IMG/VR virus record: IMGVR_UViG_3300043466_000266
Span: 1 to 32,120 of that record
Strand: one strand, 5' to 3'
DNA: 32,120 nucleotides
Source: a virus
Made by a program: the position numbers and the translations under genes. How positions within the stretch are numbered: the stretch's first letter is position 1; every line of letters starts with the position of its first letter. This document shows, piece after piece, positions 23,401 to 30,006 of this stretch. The notes below the pieces were generated by a model. The model saw only the letters and a program-made list of their open reading frames with translations, was not told where the DNA came from and made no database searches.

Positions 23401-23573
23401 AAACAGCAGCGGTATTATTTGTCATGGCAGCCACAACAGTATTGTTTTGGTGGGGTGTATGGCATTGGTTTGAATGGGTAGGTGTTTATGTAGCATTAGC
23501 CTGGACAGCAATCATGATAATTATTTACAAGATAAAAGCAAAGAGAAATGAAGACCTGGAAGATCACATATAA
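23397..23573 (+). CDS. Small membrane protein with two membrane helices (58 aa)
   Basis: Starts at the ATG sharing bases with the previous stop and ends at TAA 23571-23573. Two hydrophobic helices are seen, TAAVLFVMAATTVLFWWG (about 3-20) and VGVYVALAWTAIMIIIY (about 28-44), joined by a Trp-rich turn VWHWFEW, with a basic then acidic cytoplasmic end. An early-expressed double-spanning protein is unlikely to be the lysis holin. Membrane-associated host interference such as superinfection exclusion is one possibility, not shown by sequence. Confidence 0.6.
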   Translation: MKTAAVLFVMAATTVLFWWGVWHWFEWVGVYVALAWTAIMIIIYKIKAKRNEDLEDHI

Positions 23574-23700
23574 ATTCAAGCTAAACAGCAAAGCTAAATG
23601 GCAAGATGCCTATAGAGTGCTGCAAGCTAACAGCAGAGAGGATGCAATCAAGAAGGCTGACATGTGGCCGCCATTAATTAAAGCAGTGCAAGAGATATGA
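23548..23700 (+). CDS. Small early protein (50 aa)
   Basis: ATG at 23548, inside the end of the membrane-protein gene, to TGA 23698-23700. It begins MKTWKITYKFKLNSKAKWQD and continues YRVLQANSREDAIKKADMW. The 'W-x-I-x-Y...A-N-SREDAIKKA' pattern (a strand, then a helix) is seen in short beta-alpha phage proteins. The stop overlaps the DnaA-like gene by four bases. Function unknown. Confidence 0.6.
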   Translation: MKTWKITYKFKLNSKAKWQDAYRVLQANSREDAIKKADMWPPLIKAVQEI

Positions 23701-24116
23701 ATACATCAATGATAATGGATCTAGCTGAGAAGCATGGTCTGAAAGTAAGAAACAGAAAGCGAGAGCTGGTATATAAGAGATACTACCTTTGGTCAGAGCT
23801 TAGAAGATGGCACAGCCTTGATGCCATTGGGAAGATGTTTGGAATGGATCACTGTTCTGTCTTGCATGGACTAAAGCAGCACAACATTTGGATGAGGGCC
23901 AAAGACTATGAATATCTAAAGACAATCAATGAGCTGCACAAGGAAGTACATGAAGATTATCTGATACAAATGCAAGAGGACAAAGTGTGGATGTGCGTGG
24001 ACCATGTATCAGGCAACATGATTACATTGACACTGAAGCTCAATACAGACGATTCTAGCCACTTTCTACATAAGAGTGGATACATTACTAGGGAGGACTT
24101 AAAAGAATTGCTATGA
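23697..24116 (+). CDS. DnaA domain IV-like DNA-binding protein
   Basis: 139 residues. Residues 20-61 read like the C-terminal DNA-binding domain of DnaA: RELVYKRYYLWSELRRWHSL, DAIGKMFGMDHCSVLHGLKQ. The 'IGxxFGxDHxSVLHG' part is the signature helix-turn-helix that reads DnaA boxes. The AAA+ ATPase domain of DnaA is absent, so it cannot melt DNA itself. The C-terminal half (65-139) is unrecognised. It stands about 260 bases upstream of the repeat cluster at 24376-24545, so it is the best candidate to bind those repeats, either to recruit the primase-helicase at the origin or as a transcription regulator. Confidence 0.72.
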   Translation: MNTSMIMDLAEKHGLKVRNRKRELVYKRYYLWSELRRWHSLDAIGKMFGMDHCSVLHGLKQHNIWMRAKDYEYLKTINELHKEVHEDYLIQMQEDKVWMCVDHVSGNMITLTLKLNTDDSSHFLHKSGYITREDLKELL

Positions 24117-24367
24117 GGAACAAATTAAGACGAATGTCAGCTATTGTATATTGCCTTCAGCAAAGGCCGTACACAATTGCAAGACTGCATACCAGGATAA
24201 ATCATATCCTATCCGATAATTATAGTCAGTCATCCATTGAGAAAGATATCTTCATGCTAAGAGAAGAGTTTGATTGTCCAATAGAAAAATGTCCAGCTGG
24301 ACTGGTGATCCTAGAGGACTATGACTTCATTGCTAAGCTCACAGAATGGGTGCAGCTGTATGAATAA
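24113..24367 (+). CDS. Winged-helix DNA-binding protein (WYL-type N-terminal HTH)
   Basis: 84 residues. LRRMSAIVYCLQQRPYTIAR, LHTRINHILSDNYSQSSIEK and DIFMLREEFDCPIEKCPAGL then VIL follow the layout of the DeoR/WYL-family winged helix: helix, helix-turn-helix with SxxSIEKDIxxLR as the recognition part, then the wing. The C-terminal WYL effector domain is missing. It overlaps the DnaA-like gene by four bases and is the last gene before the repeat cluster. Likely a transcription or replication regulator binding there. Confidence 0.65.
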   Translation: MRNKLRRMSAIVYCLQQRPYTIARLHTRINHILSDNYSQSSIEKDIFMLREEFDCPIEKCPAGLVILEDYDFIAKLTEWVQLYE

Positions 24368-24375
24368 TCTGATTG

Positions 24376-24545
24376 CCGATTACATCAGCTCCTATTCTAT
24401 ATATATTTTATTTTTAAAGAATGTGGTAAAAAACTTTTTTTTCAAAAAATGACAAAATAAATCGGATTATCGGCTGTTGCTTGATTATCAAATAGTTACA
24501 AGCAAAATAAATCGGCAGTAAATCGGATGTTTAAAAATAAATCGG
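24376..24545 (+). repeat. Iteron-like TAAATCGG cluster with AT-rich tract: likely replication origin
   Basis: Within 324 bases lacking a large gene, the octamer TAAATCGG occurs at 24458, 24508, 24519 and 24538, twice extended to TAAATCGGATGTT and three times preceded by A-rich sequence (AAAATAAATCGG). A related TTATCGG lies at 24467 and an inverted AATCGG at 24376-24381. AATCGG is rare elsewhere in the window. Between the inverted copy and the first direct copy is an AT-rich stretch (24392-24461) with A and T runs that could unwind easily. TTATC sequences at 24467 and 24485 loosely resemble DnaA boxes. Position between DNA-binding protein genes and the primase-helicase fits an origin; operator sites are the alternative. 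Confidence 0.62.
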
Positions 24546-24573
24546 ATGTTAAATAACATATGAATATTTGTTT

Positions 24574-24581
24574 TACATTTG
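24574..24581 (+). promoter_or_regulatory. Candidate promoter -7 box before the primase-helicase gene
   Basis: TACATTTG matches TAnnTTTG in the gap between the repeat cluster and the primase-helicase gene. The -33 element at the right distance (24551-24554, AAAT) is poor, so any activity may need an activator, possibly one bound to the adjacent TAAATCGG repeats. Expected transcription start is about 24585. Confidence 0.45.
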
Positions 24582-24583
24582 CA

Positions 24584-24694
24584 ATGTCCTATGCAGAGGA
24601 TTTGAAGAACTTATTAAAGGCTCTTTTGGCGAGTAGTGCTGCATCACGAAAGCTGAAGGGGCCTTTTCATTTAACATACATTCTAGAAAGATGA
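24584..24694 (+). CDS. Possible leader peptide (36 aa) before the primase-helicase
   Basis: ATG at 24584, 36 codons, TGA at 24692-24694 overlapping the ATG of the next gene in the usual ATGA way. The product begins MSYAEDLKNLLKALLASSAA and ends LTYILER, a plausible short amphipathic helix. The predicted transcription start falls practically on this ATG, so it would be leaderless. A 5' untranslated leader with a hairpin (24616-24667) is the alternative reading of the same stretch. Confidence 0.35.
   Translation: MSYAEDLKNLLKALLASSAASRKLKGPFHLTYILER
24616..24667 (+). other. Hairpin in the leader of the primase-helicase gene
   Basis: AAAGGCTC (24616-24623) can pair with GGGCCTTT (24659-24666), eight pairs with one G-T, closing a 35-base loop. 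A short T-rich stretch follows (TTTTCATTT). It resembles a weak terminator or attenuator some 25 bases before the ATG at 24691. Confidence 0.4.
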
Positions 24695-27066
24695 TCTCAA
24701 TATACAAATCAGTACAGCAGACATTTGATAAGAACTACATCACTGTTGAAACTGCCATTGAAAGGATAAAAAATAGTAGATACAGAGATCGTATTCTAAA
24801 AATGCGGACTCTAAGCAAGGATGAATATACCATTGAGAAAAACAAATTACCAGTATACAGATGGTCAGGAGTTTTTGAGTATGGCAATGATGCTGGAATA
24901 AAGACTCACAGCGGACTAATATGCTTAGACTTTGACAAGTATTCTAATGATGAGGTGATGGCAGATCATAGAGCAAAGTTATGTGCAGATCCTTACACTT
25001 ACATTCTGTTCACATCACCATCAGGCAAAGGATTGAAAGTAGTGGTGAAGATTACAGATGTAATTGAGAATCACAGAAAGCACTTTCTATCTTTGAAACA
25101 ACACTTTGATTCTGAGTATTGGGATAACAGCTCAATTAATATCTCAAGGAATTGTTTTGATTCCTATGATCCTGACATCTATGTCAACAACAACAGTGAA
25201 ATATATCTCAGTATAATTGAAGAGGTTGAGGATATTGATGTCACTTATGTGGCTACAATACCAATGAGGTCAACAAATAAGATCATTCAGAACATACAAA
25301 AATGGTTTGACTCAAAGTACCAGCTCTCAGAAGGCAACAGAAACAATAGCTTTTTTAACCTGGCATCAGCATTCAACAGATATGGCATCCAGCAAAGTGA
25401 ATGCGAAACATACATTCTGAACAACTACATTGATGTACTGGGAAGGGATGAGCTACTGCAATGCATAAAATCAGGATATAGAGATAAGGGAGCCTTTGGC
25501 ACATCACAATTTGAGGACAAAGAGATTATCAACTATGTTAAAAATGAACTTAAGCAAGGTGAAAAGCCTAAGACTATAAAGTCAAAGCTCAAAGAATACT
25601 CAGAGGATGAGGTTGAGATAATCATGGATAAGGCTGAAAGTGAATTGAAAAACTTTTGGAGGAAAAATGATAAGGGCCGAGTCACACTATCCCCTACTTT
25701 GTACAGAGATTTTCTAGCAGAGAATGGATTCTTTAAGTATCAGAATTCAGAGCTGTCTTATCTGTTTGTCAAGGTTGAGAATAACTTTGTAAAAGAAATC
25801 AATGAGGATCTAATCAAAGACTTTGTACTGGATCATGTTGAGAAGCAAGGCGATCATGTAGTGTTTGACTTCATGGCATCAGTGACTAAGTATTTTAAAC
25901 GTGACTTTCTGAGCTACATGAAAGCAAAGGATGTAGACTTTATTAGAGATGTCAAAGATAAGGCCTATCTATTCTATAAGAATTGTCTAGTAGAGATCAC
26001 AGCCAAGTCAGTAGAAGAGAAACAATATGTTGACTTCATTCAACATGTTTGGGATAAGCAAGTAATTGATAGAGTTTACAAAAAGTCTAGCAGTAAATGT
26101 GACTTTCAACAGTTTATTGTTAATATCAGCAAGACTCAAGATAGATATGATTCATTCAGATCTGTGATAGGTTACATGCTGCATACTTACAAGAATCCAT
26201 ATTACTCACCAGCGATAATATTAAATGATGAGGATATATCTGACAATCCACAAGGAGGAACTGGAAAGGGAATAATCACTGAAGCACTAAGTAAGTTTAA
26301 AAATACATGCACCATAAACGGAAAGAACTTTGATCCATCTAAGGACTTTGCATTCCAGCGAGTGAGCCTTGATACTCAGATACTCATATTTGATGATGTG
26401 AATGAAAACTTTGACTTTGAAAAGCTCTTTTCAATTGTCACTGATGGGATGCCAGTCAACAAGAAAAACAAGGATGAATTCTTTATTGAGAAGGACAGAA
26501 CGCCAAAGATTGCAATCCCCACAAACTATGTACTTAAAGGTGAAGGGAATTCACATGAACGTAGAAAGTTTGAAATAGAGCTACACAATCACTATGACAA
26601 GACCTTCACACCATTTCATGACTTTGGCCGCAATCTATTCTATGATTGGGATGAGCAAGAGTGGAGCAAGTTTGACAACTTCATGATTGAATGTATTCAG
26701 TATTATTTAAAGAATGGCATTGTCAACTATGCCTCAGTTAACCTGGATGAAAAGAGATTGATGTCAGAGATAGGTCATGATTTCTACAGCTGGATAAATG
26801 ATAACATGAAATTCAATGAGAGAATGATCCTCAAGGATATGTTTGAGAAATTCTGTGATCAGTATCCTACTTACAGAAAGTTTAGTCAGAAGTATACATC
26901 AGGCAGAATCAGAAAGTATGGAGATTATCTTGTAAAGAAAGGTAAACTTACAAGAGTAGATGCCGGCAAACAGAATGGCTCCATTCCTTACATTGAATAT
27001 GTGACTGAGCAAAAGAAAGAATCTGAATGGGATAATTTACAAACAATTGATAAAGCACCTTTTTAA
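24691..27066 (+). CDS. Primase-helicase (VirE/AEP-like primase fused to SF3 helicase)
   Basis: 791 residues: the only large replication enzyme here. The N-terminal domain has the archaeo-eukaryotic-type primase motifs ICLDFDKY (catalytic D80 and D82) and SPSGKGLK (109-116), as in VirE_N/BT4734-like proteins. A helical linker follows (NSFFNLASAFNRYGI). The C-terminal part is a superfamily 3 helicase: Walker A GGTGKG (522-527), Walker B ILIFDD (564-569), motif C KIAIPTNY with N612, then NSHERRKFEIEL as the arginine-finger region. It would unwind the origin and lay primers, with elongation by the host polymerase. It follows the repeat-rich candidate origin. Confidence 0.85.
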   Translation: MISIYKSVQQTFDKNYITVETAIERIKNSRYRDRILKMRTLSKDEYTIEKNKLPVYRWSGVFEYGNDAGIKTHSGLICLDFDKYSNDEVMADHRAKLCADPYTYILFTSPSGKGLKVVVKITDVIENHRKHFLSLKQHFDSEYWDNSSINISRNCFDSYDPDIYVNNNSEIYLSIIEEVEDIDVTYVATIPMRSTNKIIQNIQKWFDSKYQLSEGNRNNSFFNLASAFNRYGIQQSECETYILNNYIDVLGRDELLQCIKSGYRDKGAFGTSQFEDKEIINYVKNELKQGEKPKTIKSKLKEYSEDEVEIIMDKAESELKNFWRKNDKGRVTLSPTLYRDFLAENGFFKYQNSELSYLFVKVENNFVKEINEDLIKDFVLDHVEKQGDHVVFDFMASVTKYFKRDFLSYMKAKDVDFIRDVKDKAYLFYKNCLVEITAKSVEEKQYVDFIQHVWDKQVIDRVYKKSSSKCDFQQFIVNISKTQDRYDSFRSVIGYMLHTYKNPYYSPAIILNDEDISDNPQGGTGKGIITEALSKFKNTCTINGKNFDPSKDFAFQRVSLDTQILIFDDVNENFDFEKLFSIVTDGMPVNKKNKDEFFIEKDRTPKIAIPTNYVLKGEGNSHERRKFEIELHNHYDKTFTPFHDFGRNLFYDWDEQEWSKFDNFMIECIQYYLKNGIVNYASVNLDEKRLMSEIGHDFYSWINDNMKFNERMILKDMFEKFCDQYPTYRKFSQKYTSGRIRKYGDYLVKKGKLTRVDAGKQNGSIPYIEYVTEQKKESEWDNLQTIDKAPF

Positions 27067-27067
27067 T

Positions 27068-27289
27068 ATGAAACAGCAAAGAACAGCAATGCAAGAACTA
27101 ATAAATATTATGAATAATAGTGTTGGTTTAGAAAACGGATTTGAATGGAGAAGAGTAGCGAATTTATTACTTGAAAAAGAAAAAGAGCAGATATTAAATG
27201 CTTTTGAAAATGGAGAAGTATGCACATTATTTAAAAATGAAGATACTTCAGTTAAATACTATAACGAAACCTATAAATCAGAACAATGA
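27068..27289 (+). CDS. Small conserved protein with KYYNETY ending
   Basis: 73 residues from the ATG at 27068, one base after the primase-helicase stop. A TTG at 27047 lies inside the previous gene and is an unlikely start. Features are LLEKEKEQILNAFENGE in the middle and VKYYNETYKSE at the end, a pattern very common in small proteins of Bacteroidetes phages ('KEKEQIxxAxxxG...YYNxTF'). The gene at 28502 looks like a distant relative. It is AT-rich compared with its neighbours. Function unknown. Confidence 0.65.
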   Translation: MKQQRTAMQELINIMNNSVGLENGFEWRRVANLLLEKEKEQILNAFENGEVCTLFKNEDTSVKYYNETYKSEQ

Positions 27290-27489
27290 AACAAATATCA
27301 ATCATCATGATCCTAGCCTGGTCCGCAATCTTTGCTCTATTCATCAGTAAATTGTCAGATCAGAAGAAAGTATTACCAGCTGAAGAGCACAAGTTTACAT
27401 TTGTAAACGCACAAGACTGGGCAAGGGATACAACTATGGCACCAGGTAAAACATTAACACTAGATAGAATATATGAACAAGGAAAATAA
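27286..27489 (+). CDS. Small single-span membrane protein
   Basis: 67 residues. SIIMILAWSAIFALFISKL (about 4-22) is one membrane helix, probably an uncleaved anchor. The remainder is hydrophilic (HKFTFVNAQDWARDTTMAPG) and would lie outside the inner membrane. It overlaps its upstream neighbour by four bases and the nuclease gene by 17. No family is recognised. Confidence 0.6.
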   Translation: MKQISIIMILAWSAIFALFISKLSDQKKVLPAEEHKFTFVNAQDWARDTTMAPGKTLTLDRIYEQGK

Positions 27490-27937
27490 ACAAAGACTCA
27501 TTGATCTTGAGACAGCACATCTCAAAGAGAAGTATCCTTCAATGCCTGAATTCGCACTGGCTAAGACTAAGTGGGCAGACTCATCAGCCAATGCTCTGAC
27601 TAAATCAGTGGTTTCATTCATCAACTTATCAGGCTATCAAGCTGAAAGAATCAATACTACTGGAATGTGGAGGCAAGGAGCCAAGCTAAAGGTAGGTGAG
27701 GGAACAAGACAGATGCCAGGGAAGTGGACCAAAGGAACTGGCACCAAGGGATCAGCTGACATATCAGCCACAATCAATGGCAGATCAGTTAAGATTGAGA
27801 TTAAGTATGGCAAGGATAGACAGTCTGAAGCACAGATAAGATATCAAGAAATGATAGAGAAAGCTGGAGGAACATATCTAATAGTTAAGTCATTTGATGA
27901 TTTTATTCAATGGTTTGATTTGTTTATCTCAAAATAA
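27473..27937 (+). CDS. VRR-NUC-type nuclease (PD-(D/E)XK fold)
   Basis: 154 residues. The C-terminal half has the VRR-NUC pattern: GTKGSADISATINGRSVKIE then IKYGKDRQSEAQIRYQEMI, with D96, E109 and K111 as the catalytic D...ExK set and Q121, followed by EKAGGTYLIVKSFDDF. Such enzymes cut branched or flapped DNA and serve phages as Holliday-junction resolvases. The first 60 residues are a helical extension. It closes the primase-helicase transcription unit; promoter P2 overlaps its last codons. Confidence 0.82.
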   Translation: MNKENKQRLIDLETAHLKEKYPSMPEFALAKTKWADSSANALTKSVVSFINLSGYQAERINTTGMWRQGAKLKVGEGTRQMPGKWTKGTGTKGSADISATINGRSVKIEIKYGKDRQSEAQIRYQEMIEKAGGTYLIVKSFDDFIQWFDLFISK

Positions 27938-27971
27938 TAATTATATTTGTTGAAATTTAATACCACAAATT
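27919..27971 (+). promoter_or_regulatory. Early promoter P2 (Bacteroidetes type) and leader
   Basis: TTTG at 27919-27922 and TATATTTG at 27942-27949, again exactly 19 bases apart. The leader holds AATACCACAAA at 27959-27969 just before the ATG at 27972, the same sequence at the same place as in P1. It drives the ERF recombination module. The -33 box lies within the last codons of the nuclease gene. Confidence 0.82.
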
Positions 27972-28505
27972 ATGGCAACAGTTAAAGAAAAGGAGAGTGC
28001 AGCTCCGGTACCTATGTACAAAAAACTGCATAATGCAAAGCTGGCAATCGGCAAGGTCCACAAGAATGCTCAGTCACATCATTCAAGATACGCAGATCTC
28101 AATGCTGTACTAGATGCATGTGAGAATATCCTGATGGAGAATGGACTGATTATCATGCAGCCTATCATTGACCAAATGGTCTATACCAAGATTATAGATG
28201 TTGACACTGGTGAGCATGTAGAATCAATGATGAAACTGCCTGACTTACAGAATCCCCAGCAGCTTGGATCTGCCATCAGTTACTATCGCAGGTACACATT
28301 GACCAGCATCCTATCATTGGCCGCAACAGATGACGATGGCAAAGCAGCATCTAAGGCAACTGAAGAGCCAAAGCCAGCAGCTAAGACATCACTTACAGAT
28401 GAGGCATTTGGTAGAGCACTTGCCAAGATTGCAAGAGGTGAGTATACAGCTGAGGAGTTGAGAACAAACTATTTATTAACTAAAGATCAGGAGGCAAGAC
28501 TATGA
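27972..28505 (+). CDS. erf: ERF-family single-strand annealing protein
   Basis: 177 residues. Family motifs are HHSRYADLNAVLDACENIL (36-54), MENGLIIMQPI, LGSAISYYRRYTLTSILSL then AATDDDGKAA (about 97-125). ERF proteins coat single-stranded ends and anneal complementary strands in phage recombination. A Lys/Ala/Pro linker (128-140) leads to a short C-terminal helix pair. With the RecB/YqaJ-like exonuclease two genes on (28705) it forms a Red-type exonuclease-annealing pair. It is the first gene behind promoter P2. Confidence 0.88.
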   Translation: MATVKEKESAAPVPMYKKLHNAKLAIGKVHKNAQSHHSRYADLNAVLDACENILMENGLIIMQPIIDQMVYTKIIDVDTGEHVESMMKLPDLQNPQQLGSAISYYRRYTLTSILSLAATDDDGKAASKATEEPKPAAKTSLTDEAFGRALAKIARGEYTAEELRTNYLLTKDQEARL

Positions 28506-28708
28506 GACCAATGGCAATAATGAGACTGGCAGAATATATGCAGACTGAAGAGTGGTCACAATTGAGTGACTACCTAAGAGAGCAATGGATCAAGCATTTC
28601 TGTAAAGCATCAGAGCTTGAGATAACAACAGCCTACATGGATGGCAAGTACAAGTCAGAAGGCTATGAGAATTCAGAAGATTACTTTAAACAAAACTTTG
28701 AGATATGA
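28502..28708 (+). CDS. Small protein between ERF and exonuclease
   Basis: 68 residues. MRLAEYMQTEEWSQLSDYLR, ASELEITTAYMDGKYKSEGY, ENSEDYFKQNFEI. The second half resembles the KYYNETY family protein at 27068 (a helix ending in an 'A-Y/F-x-x-G' step, then xxYFxxxF), so the two may be distant relatives. Start and stop overlap both neighbours by four bases. Function unknown; its place suggests a partner of recombination. Confidence 0.6.
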   Translation: MRPMAIMRLAEYMQTEEWSQLSDYLREQWIKHFCKASELEITTAYMDGKYKSEGYENSEDYFKQNFEI

Positions 28709-29337
28709 AATGGCATCCATCAAGCATAGGGAAGATCATGACAAACGCTAGAAGCAAGTCAGAGGTCCTATCAGAAACAGCAAAGAGTTACATCAAGTCA
28801 ATTGCAAAGCAAGACTTCTATGGCTACAATATTGAGCTGAATAACAAGTACATTATCAAGGGCATTGAGCAAGAGCAAGACAGTATTGATCTAGTGAATG
28901 CAGTGAGATTCACTGACTACAAAAAGAACAAGGTCAGACTAGAGACTGAGCTGATGACTGGTGAGTGCGACATCTTACTGGATGATACTATCATTGACAT
29001 CAAAACATCTTGGTCATTAGAGACATGGCCAGCAACAGCAGAGGATGGTGATGAGTCAGTTTATGAATGGCAAGGCAGAGCCTACATGTATCTGTATGAT
29101 AGGCCATCATTTGAGCTCATCTACTGCATGGTGTCAACAGATCCTAAAAATGATTTTGGACTGCTTAATCAGTGGGATAACATGTCTCTGCATAGAGTGG
29201 ACCATATTGATGCAGCAAAACGTATCACAGTCATCAGATATGAACGTGACATTGAGCTTGAGCTGGCAATGCTTGAGAGACTCAGACATGCATCAGAGTT
29301 TTATGTGCAGTATATTAACAAGCTAAACAATAAATGA
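28705..29337 (+). CDS. RecB/YqaJ-like exonuclease (PD-(D/E)XK)
   Basis: 210 residues. IKGIEQEQDSIDLVN (E56 region), MTGECDILLDD with D89, TIIDIKTSWSLETWP with D98 and K100, and YEWQGRAYMYLYDRP (Q-x3-Y) are the ordered motifs of phage RecB/lambda-exonuclease-type nucleases. It would resect double-stranded ends to give single strands for ERF. It overlaps its upstream and downstream neighbours by four bases, so expression is coupled to ERF. Confidence 0.82.
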   Translation: MKWHPSSIGKIMTNARSKSEVLSETAKSYIKSIAKQDFYGYNIELNNKYIIKGIEQEQDSIDLVNAVRFTDYKKNKVRLETELMTGECDILLDDTIIDIKTSWSLETWPATAEDGDESVYEWQGRAYMYLYDRPSFELIYCMVSTDPKNDFGLLNQWDNMSLHRVDHIDAAKRITVIRYERDIELELAMLERLRHASEFYVQYINKLNNK

Positions 29338-29519
29338 TGGAAGTAGTACAAGAGCATGTGTATGATATCAAGTCTGAATCAATGTATTGGAGGGTTTATT
29401 TTACTCAAATATCTTTAATACCTTTGACAAATGAGGAATATCATGAGGTGTCTGCGAAGCTGGATCAAATCCTTGAGGACTTGGAGACTAGGCGAAAATT
29501 TTTGGGTACTGGTAATTAA
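29334..29519 (+). CDS. Small hypothetical protein
   Basis: 61 residues (start at 29334 or the adjacent ATG at 29337). It begins MMEVVQEHVYDIKSESMYW and ends with a charged helix EEYHEVSAKLDQILEDLETR. The start overlaps the exonuclease stop. Not recognised; probably translated because of the coupling and the 24-base gap that follows. Confidence 0.55.
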   Translation: MMEVVQEHVYDIKSESMYWRVYFTQISLIPLTNEEYHEVSAKLDQILEDLETRRKFLGTGN

Positions 29520-29543
29520 TTTAATCTATAGAAACAAATAAGT

Positions 29544-29810
29544 ATGGAACAGAAAATAAACAGTGGAGCAATCTTCAAGAATGATAAGAAGACTGCAGAC
29601 AATCAGCCTGACTACAGAGGCAAGATTAATGTAGAAGGTAAGGAGCTTGAAATCTCACTATGGGTGAAAACAGCTCAATCAGGAGTTAAGTACATGAGTG
29701 CTGCAATCAAAGAGCCTTATGTGGCTCCAGCACCAGCACCAGTGCTACAGAATACAACTGATAAAATAAAGTCAATAGCAGATGAGTTTGAAGATGACCT
29801 TCCCTTCTGA
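29544..29810 (+). CDS. Single-stranded DNA-binding-like protein with SSB-type C-terminal tip
   Basis: 88 residues. The body SGAIFKNDKKTADNQPDYRG, KINVEGKELEISLWVKTAQS and GVKYMSAAIKEPY looks like a short OB-like beta barrel related to DUF736-type proteins rather than to canonical SSB. A Pro/Ala linker (PYVAPAPAPVLQ) follows, and the end DEFEDDLPF is nearly the same as the acidic tip of bacterial SSB (DFDDDIPF), which binds host replication and repair proteins. It thus probably coats phage single strands and recruits host machinery. The tip is seen directly; the DNA-binding function is inferred. Confidence 0.68.
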   Translation: MEQKINSGAIFKNDKKTADNQPDYRGKINVEGKELEISLWVKTAQSGVKYMSAAIKEPYVAPAPAPVLQNTTDKIKSIADEFEDDLPF

Positions 29811-30006
29811 TGTGAGCCTAAGTGATTGGATGAGAGGAGAGCTTCACAAGAGGCTCTCCAATCGTTACAAGCTGACTCATCTGTCAGAAGATAGTGATCT
29901 TAACTATTCACAGCTGTGGCGGTTTTGTAATAGCAAGCCAGTATCAGAACAATTTCTCAATGAGGTATTCAAATATTTAATAACTTCGGGATGTGTTTTG
30001 GAATAA
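29782..30006 (+). CDS. Small HTH DNA-binding protein (Cro/C1-like)
   Basis: 74 residues from the ATG at 29782 or 70 from 29794. It reads SLSDWMRGELHKRLSNRYKL, THLSEDSDLNYSQLWRFCNS, KPVSEQFLNEVFKYL. The middle (about 31-60) is a typical five-helix lambda-repressor-like HTH, with 'LSEDSDLNYSQLWRF' as turn and recognition helix. It lies between the SSB-like and sigma-like genes, overlapping both. Could be a Cro-type switch of early genes. There is no integrase, so lysogeny control is less likely. Confidence 0.62.
   Translation: MSLKMTFPSDVSLSDWMRGELHKRLSNRYKLTHLSEDSDLNYSQLWRFCNSKPVSEQFLNEVFKYLITSGCVLE

Noticed and set aside
29045-29326. 93-codon plus-strand frame within the exonuclease gene
   Set aside because: The exonuclease frame has ordered catalytic motifs over the same bases; the alternative is rich in Cys/Met/Ile without any pattern.
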